DNA from: Flavobacterium psychrophilum
Lineage (GTDB): Bacteria; Bacteroidota; Bacteroidia; Flavobacteriales; Flavobacteriaceae
Direction: 5' to 3'
DNA: 12,077 bases
NCBI GenBank assembly: GCA_020720185.1
Contig: DYPB01000066.1
Location: forward strand, 1-12,077
A program made the translations under genes and the position numbers. Below are positions 7,680 to 12,077 of the stretch, in pieces; position 1 is the first letter of the stretch; each line of letters begins with the position of its first letter. The notes beneath the pieces are model-generated. The model saw nothing but the letters and a program-made list of their open reading frames with translations, was not told the DNA's origin and ran no database searches.

Positions 7680-9563
7680 TTAATTTGTATTCTCAAAAAT
7701 ATTGTTTTCCTTTTTTACATCTGCCATTATATTTAAGGGGTCGATGCTAATTTTTTTAATCAATGTTTTTGGTAATGGAATACTAAACTGATAATTAGGA
7801 TTTCCCCAAGTCCAATCGTTCAAAACGGTTCTTTTGGTTGTGTCTGGATTCTCTTTTATAAAACTCATCATTCGCAAAGGTATATAAAAATTTTCTTTAC
7901 TTCCGTCGTTGTATTCTATTGTTAGGTCAATAGGCATAGGCATTCTTCCTATTCTTTCTAACGAAATTATGGTTTTACCATCATTTTCTTCCACTGTTTT
8001 TATACCATAATCTATGGTGTTTGTGGTTTTTGTCCAATCCGTTAAATACCAATCTAATTCTGCTCCGGATACTTTCTCGGCTACTCTTTTAAAATCGTTT
8101 GGGGTTGGATGTTTAAATTTCCATTCCTCAAAATATCTTTTCATAGTCGCCATCATTTTGTCGTTTCCAATCAAGTAATCTAATTGTTTTACAAACAAAC
8201 AGCCCTTTACATAACTGGTAATGCTATACACTCTGTTTTCGTCAAATCGGTCAGCATGGGTGGCTTGTGGTTGCTCTTTTCCTGAATTTGCCATATTGAT
8301 ATAGGCTTTATAATCGCCGTCAAAAGGATTATTGTTCTTTTTTTCTGAAATTTCGTTCATTCCTAATGTTTCTAAAAATGAAGCAAATCCTTCATCCATC
8401 CAGCCGTGTTTACTTTCATTAGTGGCTAAAATGTGTTGAAACCAAGAGTGTGCCATTTCGTGTGCAATTACTCCTGTTAATCCTTCCATAGTGCCTTCGC
8501 CAAGAATTAAAGTACACATTGCATATTCCATTCCGCCATCGCCACCTTGAATTATAGAGTATTGTTTGTAAGGATATTTTCCGATAGTTTTGTTGTAAAA
8601 CTCCATTAATTGAACCGTTTTTGGTTGTACGGCTTTCCAATTATCTAATATTTTTGGATTGTTTTTGTACAAAAAATGTAGTGTGGCTCCATTAGGAACT
8701 TGAACAATATCGTGCAAATAATTTTTATCTGCTGCCCAAGTAAAATCATGAACTTGTGGTGCTTTAAAATGCCAAGTTAAAGTTTTTTGTTCCTTCTTTT
8801 GCTCTCCCTTCGGGGGCTGGGGAGCTTTTTTATTCTCGTATCCATAACCAATATCATTTGGATTTTTTAAATAGCCAGAACCGCCAAGTATATAATCTTT
8901 ATCGATAGTAATTTTTACATCAAAATTACCCCAAACGCCATGGAATTCTCTTGCTATATAAGGGTCGGCATGCCAACCTTCAAAATCATATTCGGCTATT
9001 TTTGGATACCATTGTGCCATCGAAAGTTCTACACCTTCTTTGTTATTTCGTCCAGAGCGACGAATTTGAACAGGTACTTGACCTTTAAAATTAAGGGTGA
9101 AAGTTGTTGTTGTTTTTGGTAATAATGGTTTGGCAAGTGTTACCTCTAAAATTGTTTCAACCTCTTTAGCGATTGCTAAAACACCATCTTGCTTAAAATT
9201 AGTAATATGCAAATATCCAATTTCTGTTGGCAATAGTTTTGCTATTCGGCTTTCTTTAATTTCTTTATCGGCTATTTTGGTTTTGGTAACCATTCGTCCG
9301 TCTGGATCTTTAATGTTTTGAATTCTCATATCCATTTCTGAACCAGGCTGAAAAGCGTTGTTATACAGGTGATAAAATACTTTTTTTATTGTGTCATTAC
9401 TGTTGTTACTGTACACCAATGTTTGTTTGCCTTTGTATTGATAGTTTTTTACATCCATCGATACTTCCATTTTATAATCAACTTTTTGTTGCCAATAGGT
9501 TGATGATTGCCCGAAAACATTAGTTAGTCCAGCTATTGATAATAATAAAATTAGTTTTTTCAT
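7680..9563 (-). CDS. secreted M1-family zinc metallopeptidase
   Basis: The 627-residue protein is an exported gluzincin of the aminopeptidase N/M1 type. A signal peptide (MKKLILLLSIAGLTNVFG) is followed by an N-terminal beta domain (about 28-230). The catalytic domain contains GGMEYA (343-348), the counterpart of the GxMEN exopeptidase loop. The zinc site is HEMAH (368-372) followed after exactly 18 residues by Glu391 in WMDEGFASF. Tyr451 in SYVKG is the likely transition-state tyrosine. It probably trims peptides in the periplasm or at the surface; the Tyr after the motif Glu, where classical APN has Asn, makes strict aminopeptidase activity uncertain. It starts 10 nt after the frr stop, so it is probably co-transcribed with frr. 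A proline-rich segment at 247-254 is encoded by an atypically GC-rich block. No type IX sorting domain is visible at the C terminus. Confidence 0.92.
   Translation of the reverse strand: MKKLILLLSIAGLTNVFGQSSTYWQQKVDYKMEVSMDVKNYQYKGKQTLVYSNNSNDTIKKVFYHLYNNAFQPGSEMDMRIQNIKDPDGRMVTKTKIADKEIKESRIAKLLPTEIGYLHITNFKQDGVLAIAKEVETILEVTLAKPLLPKTTTTFTLNFKGQVPVQIRRSGRNNKEGVELSMAQWYPKIAEYDFEGWHADPYIAREFHGVWGNFDVKITIDKDYILGGSGYLKNPNDIGYGYENKKAPQPPKGEQKKEQKTLTWHFKAPQVHDFTWAADKNYLHDIVQVPNGATLHFLYKNNPKILDNWKAVQPKTVQLMEFYNKTIGKYPYKQYSIIQGGDGGMEYAMCTLILGEGTMEGLTGVIAHEMAHSWFQHILATNESKHGWMDEGFASFLETLGMNEISEKKNNNPFDGDYKAYINMANSGKEQPQATHADRFDENRVYSITSYVKGCLFVKQLDYLIGNDKMMATMKRYFEEWKFKHPTPNDFKRVAEKVSGAELDWYLTDWTKTTNTIDYGIKTVEENDGKTIISLERIGRMPMPIDLTIEYNDGSKENFYIPLRMMSFIKENPDTTKRTVLNDWTWGNPNYQFSIPLPKTLIKKISIDPLNIMADVKKENNIFENTN
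8802..8825 (-). repeat. GC-rich repeat-like block inside the M1 peptidase gene
   Basis: These 24 bases are 75% G+C in an otherwise very AT-rich gene. On the coding strand they read GCTCCCCAGCCCCCG followed by AAGGGAGAG, giving APQPPKGE. The block can fold, for example CTCCC (8804-8808) with GGGAG (8820-8824), or CCC-TTC-GGG locally. From memory it resembles short interspersed repeats of the CCCCCGAAGGGG type scattered through many Bacteroidetes genomes. There is no second copy in this window. Confidence 0.5.
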
Positions 9564-9573
9564 CTGTTTTGTT

Positions 9574-10134
9574 TTAAACCTTCATAATTTCGGCTTCTTT
9601 TTCTACTAATAACTCGTCTATTTTTCTAATATAAGCATTGGTCAAATTCTGAACATCGTCTTCTGCTGATTTGCAAACATCTTCTGAAGTTCCGTCTTTT
9701 TCTAATTTTTTAATATCCGTATTAGCGTCTTTTCTGGCACTTCTAATTCCAATTTTAGCATCTTCGGCTTCACTTTTAGCTTGTTTTGCTAAATCTCGTC
9801 GTCGTTCTTCCGTTAGTGGTGGTACTGATATTATTATTATATCACCATTGTTCATAGGGTTAAAACCTAAATTTGCAATCATAATTGCTTTTTCAATACT
9901 GTGCAACATATTTTTCTCAAACGGTTGTAGGGTAATGGTTCGTGCATCGGGAACGCTAATTTTTGATACCTGTGATAGCGGGGTTTGAGAGCCATAATAA
10001 TCAACAAAAACGCTACCTAACATTGTTGGTGAGGCTTTTCCAGCTCTAATATTAACAAACGATTTTTCTAAATGTGTAATAGAACCTTCCATAGATTCTT
10101 TTGTGCTGTCGAGTATAAATTCTATTTCTTCCAT
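9574..10134 (-). CDS. frr: ribosome recycling factor
   Basis: This essential cytoplasmic factor, with EF-G, splits post-termination ribosomes. The 186 residues match the family length exactly. The conserved blocks are RAGKASPTML (30-39) at the end of the first long helix, then VDYYGSQTPLSQ and VPDARTITLQPFEKNML in the beta domain. After these come PLTEERRRDL (106-115) and IGIRSARKDA (128-137) in the three-helix bundle. The gene lies between a histidine kinase gene (58 nt upstream) and the M1 peptidase gene (10 nt downstream), all in one direction. In many bacteria frr follows pyrH; here it does not. The leader holds a short dyad, TGCAAT/ATTGCA at 10152-10166, of unknown meaning. Confidence 0.98.
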   Translation of the reverse strand: MEEIEFILDSTKESMEGSITHLEKSFVNIRAGKASPTMLGSVFVDYYGSQTPLSQVSKISVPDARTITLQPFEKNMLHSIEKAIMIANLGFNPMNNGDIIIISVPPLTEERRRDLAKQAKSEAEDAKIGIRSARKDANTDIKKLEKDGTSEDVCKSAEDDVQNLTNAYIRKIDELLVEKEAEIMKV

Positions 10135-10192
10135 TGAATAGTTGTTTTTTATGCAATTTTATTGCAAATTATTCTAATAATCAAATTTTGAG

Positions 10193-11335
10193 TTAAACTT
10201 TTTTAAAACTAATCATTACTACGGTACCTTTATTTATTTCTGATGTCTGTACTTTTATCTTCCCGTTATGATATTCTTCTACAATTCGTTTTGTTAATGA
10301 CAATCCAAGTCCCCAACCTCTTTTTTTGGTTGTAAAACCAGGTTCAAATATCTTTTTAAACTGATTTTTAGGAATTCCTTTTCCTGTATCCGAAACAAAT
10401 ATTTTTACCAAATCTTCTTCAGGTACAATATTTATCATCAATTTACCTTTACCTTTCATGGCATCAATTGCGTTTTTTACTAAATTTTCTATCGTCCAAC
10501 TGTGTAATTCTGGATTAATCGACACTAAAATTGGTGTTGTTGGTGCTTCAAACAGAAAGATTATTTGTTTAGAAAATCGAGATTGTAGATATTGATAAGA
10601 TCTTTTTGTTTCGTCAATAATATCAAGTGTTTTTAAAATGGGTTCTGATCCAATTTTAGAAAATCTATCTGTAATAGTTTGTAATCTTGAAATGTCTTTT
10701 TCTATTTCATTAACGGTCGTTTCATCAACATTATTAGCTTTCATAATCTCTACCCATCCTATTAATGAGGATAACGGAGTGCCTATTTGGTGTGCAGTTT
10801 CTTTTGCCATTCCTGCCCAAAGTTTGTTTTGGGTTGCCATTTTTGTGCTTCGGTAAAAATTATAAATCAGCAGGGTAAATAAAAATATGATGAGCAATAA
10901 AGCAATCGGATAATATTTTAATTTTTTTAGTAAACTTGAATTGCCATAATAAATATTCCAAAATTTGTTTGGTAAATATTGCATCACAACTGGTTGATTT
11001 TGACTTTTTAAATCTTGCAAAAAAGCAGCCATTTTTTCTTTATCGTTTACAATATTTTCGTCAATATTGTTATGATTAATAATGCTGTCGTTTTGCGTAA
11101 TTATTATTGGTGTTCGTGTATTTTGAATAATCTTTAGAGGCAAACCAATATCTGTATCTACATCAGTGTTGTTTATTGTTTTTTGAGCCTCTGCTAATAG
11201 TTCCATTTTTATTCTTTCGTCATTTTTAAATATCTGAAAAAAAGAATAGGTATTCCAAACAATCATTATTACAATAAAGAAAGATGCAATAATAATTATC
11301 CAACGGCTAAAATTTTGATTGTCATAAAATTTCAT
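10193..11335 (-). CDS. orphan membrane sensor histidine kinase
   Basis: The 380-residue protein is an inner-membrane two-component kinase. Transmembrane helices at about 13-33 and 142-160 flank a periplasmic sensor region of roughly 105 residues that I cannot assign to a family. No HAMP is evident; the second helix runs almost directly into the dimerisation helix with phospho-acceptor His182 in KETAHQIGTPLSS. The ATP-binding domain shows the N box ENLVKNAIDA (283-292), G1 DTGKG (316-320), the F box FEPGFTT and G2 GWGLGLSL (340-347). The residue after the active His is Gln rather than the common Glu/Asp. No response regulator is encoded in the window. It lies 26 nt after the CvpA-type gene and 58 nt before frr, suggesting co-transcription. 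The signal and target are unknown. Confidence 0.92.
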   Translation of the reverse strand: MKFYDNQNFSRWIIIIASFFIVIMIVWNTYSFFQIFKNDERIKMELLAEAQKTINNTDVDTDIGLPLKIIQNTRTPIIITQNDSIINHNNIDENIVNDKEKMAAFLQDLKSQNQPVVMQYLPNKFWNIYYGNSSLLKKLKYYPIALLLIIFLFTLLIYNFYRSTKMATQNKLWAGMAKETAHQIGTPLSSLIGWVEIMKANNVDETTVNEIEKDISRLQTITDRFSKIGSEPILKTLDIIDETKRSYQYLQSRFSKQIIFLFEAPTTPILVSINPELHSWTIENLVKNAIDAMKGKGKLMINIVPEEDLVKIFVSDTGKGIPKNQFKKIFEPGFTTKKRGWGLGLSLTKRIVEEYHNGKIKVQTSEINKGTVVMISFKKV

Positions 11336-11361
11336 ATTGTTTCAAAATCCGTTTGGTTTTC

Positions 11362-11880
11362 TTAAGAATTGGTTTTGGTTTTTTCCTTAAATTCGTTATA
11401 CCAAGTATCAAGTGTAGGGTAAATAAATTTAGAAACATCTTGAATAGGATTATAAAAAATGGATTGGTCGAGGGATTCTTTTTTTACAATAAAATGATTG
11501 ACATTTATTTTCTGAAATAAATTAAAGAAAATGCTAATGGCTAAAATAGTCTTTAGAATGCTAAAACTTGCTCCACCTAATTTGTTGAGCCAATTCAAAT
11601 GAGCAAAATCTGTAATTTTCGTAAATGTTTTTGCTAATAAATGAATGGCAATTACTACTGCCACGAAAGTAATTGCAAAAGCAACAATAGCAATATATTT
11701 TGGTTGCCACGAAACCTGATGTTCTAATAGGGATTGTACTATATATGAAAATTTTATAGCTATAAGAATTCCTATTACTAATGATATTAAAGACGCTAAC
11801 TCTACAAAAAGCCCATTTTTCAACCCTTTATATGCTGCATAACCTAATAATGTTGCTAAAATAATATCAAAAAAACCCAT
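11362..11880 (-). CDS. CvpA-family membrane protein
   Basis: The 172-residue protein begins MGFFDIILATLLGYAAYKGLKNGLF, the hallmark N terminus of the CvpA family. It has about four hydrophobic helices (roughly 2-17, 25-46, 63-86 and 103-123). A polar C-terminal tail of about 45 residues follows. CvpA was first linked to colicin V production in E. coli and is now tied mainly to envelope homeostasis; the biochemical role is not settled. It is the first gene of the probable operon with the histidine kinase, frr and the M1 peptidase. The ATG at 11880 is immediately preceded by an A-rich leader ending AAAAAAGGG. A -7 element lies about 83 nt further upstream. Confidence 0.88.
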   Translation of the reverse strand: MGFFDIILATLLGYAAYKGLKNGLFVELASLISLVIGILIAIKFSYIVQSLLEHQVSWQPKYIAIVAFAITFVAVVIAIHLLAKTFTKITDFAHLNWLNKLGGASFSILKTILAISIFFNLFQKINVNHFIVKKESLDQSIFYNPIQDVSKFIYPTLDTWYNEFKEKTKTNS

Positions 11881-11962
11881 CCCTTTTTTATTTAATTTAA
11901 ACTTTTGAAACCTCGTTCGTTTTATGAAATGGTTATTACCTAATAATTCACCTAAAACTACA

Positions 11963-11970
11963 CAAAGATA
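11963..11970 (-). promoter_or_regulatory. -7 element of the cvpA-type/histidine kinase/frr operon
   Basis: TATCTTTG on the - strand matches TAnnTTTG exactly and is identical to the -7 element of the tRNA-Gly gene. The predicted leader to the ATG at 11880 is about 75 nt. No canonical TTG lies 17-23 nt upstream; instead a 20-bp dyad begins about 25 nt upstream, in the -33 neighbourhood. Confidence 0.55.
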
Positions 11971-11994
11971 GACAAAATTTAAGAGTATCTAATA

Positions 11995-12014
11995 AAAAGT
12001 TAGTTCTAACTTTT
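11995..12014. repeat. 20-bp dyad upstream of the operon promoter
   Basis: AAAAGTTAG and CTAACTTTT form a perfect inverted repeat separated by TT. It sits just upstream of where the -33 element of the operon promoter would be, so it could be a regulator-binding site. On the - strand the second arm runs into TTTTTATT, so it could instead be the terminator of a - strand gene to the right. From 12015 to the window end all frames are interrupted and I can name nothing. Confidence 0.4.
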
Positions 12015-12077
12015 ATGTTTATCCCAAATTACGCATTAGAAATCTATTCCAAACTCAAACTACTTCAAAAATAAGCA

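Noticed and set aside
12014..12077. Short + strand open frame at the right edge
   Set aside because: It is under 20 codons, begins inside the dyad and has no supporting signal.

Overview
The window looks like ordinary chromosomal DNA from a Bacteroidota bacterium, most likely a member of the Flavobacteriaceae. The DNA is very AT-rich. Genes lack clear Shine-Dalgarno sequences and start after A-rich leaders. Several upstream regions carry the Bacteroidetes-type -7 element TAnnTTTG. The gene content also fits: an S46 dipeptidyl-peptidase, a YcbB-like L,D-transpeptidase lipoprotein and a secreted M1 peptidase. The assignment rests on signature features and memory of families, not on a search.

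Layout, left to right. At 3-281 on the + strand is the C-terminal end of a protein I do not recognise, with an in-frame amber codon near the window edge. It overlaps tail-to-tail with pruA (260-1888, - strand), the proline-catabolic pyrroline-5-carboxylate dehydrogenase. Further along the - strand come an alpha/beta hydrolase with a forced TTG start (1970-2764), an L,D-transpeptidase lipoprotein (2829-4412) and a GNAT acetyltransferase (4471-4902). A lone tRNA-Gly(UCC) gene with its own promoter and terminator sits on the + strand at 5045-5117. A second terminator at 5329-5367 ends the S46 DPP7-like peptidase (5383-7536, - strand).

The right half is a probable operon read right to left: CvpA-family membrane protein (11362-11880), orphan sensor histidine kinase (10193-11335), frr, the ribosome recycling factor (9574-10134), and a secreted M1 metallopeptidase (7680-9563). 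Gaps are 26, 58 and 10 nt, with a TATCTTTG element upstream of the CvpA gene. The S46 gene follows but has its own -7 element, so it is probably transcribed separately.

Functionally the window mixes housekeeping (frr, tRNA-Gly), envelope work (L,D-transpeptidase, CvpA, histidine kinase) and peptide or amino-acid use (S46 and M1 peptidases, PruA). I see no CRISPR array, insertion sequence, phage gene, toxin-antitoxin pair or defence cassette. No stretch longer than 300 bases lacks a gene. I found no convincing novel multi-gene system. The items most worth a second look are the GC-rich repeat-like block inserted in frame in the M1 peptidase, the broken and overlapping + strand gene at the left edge, and the orphan kinase lodged between the cvpA-type gene and frr.
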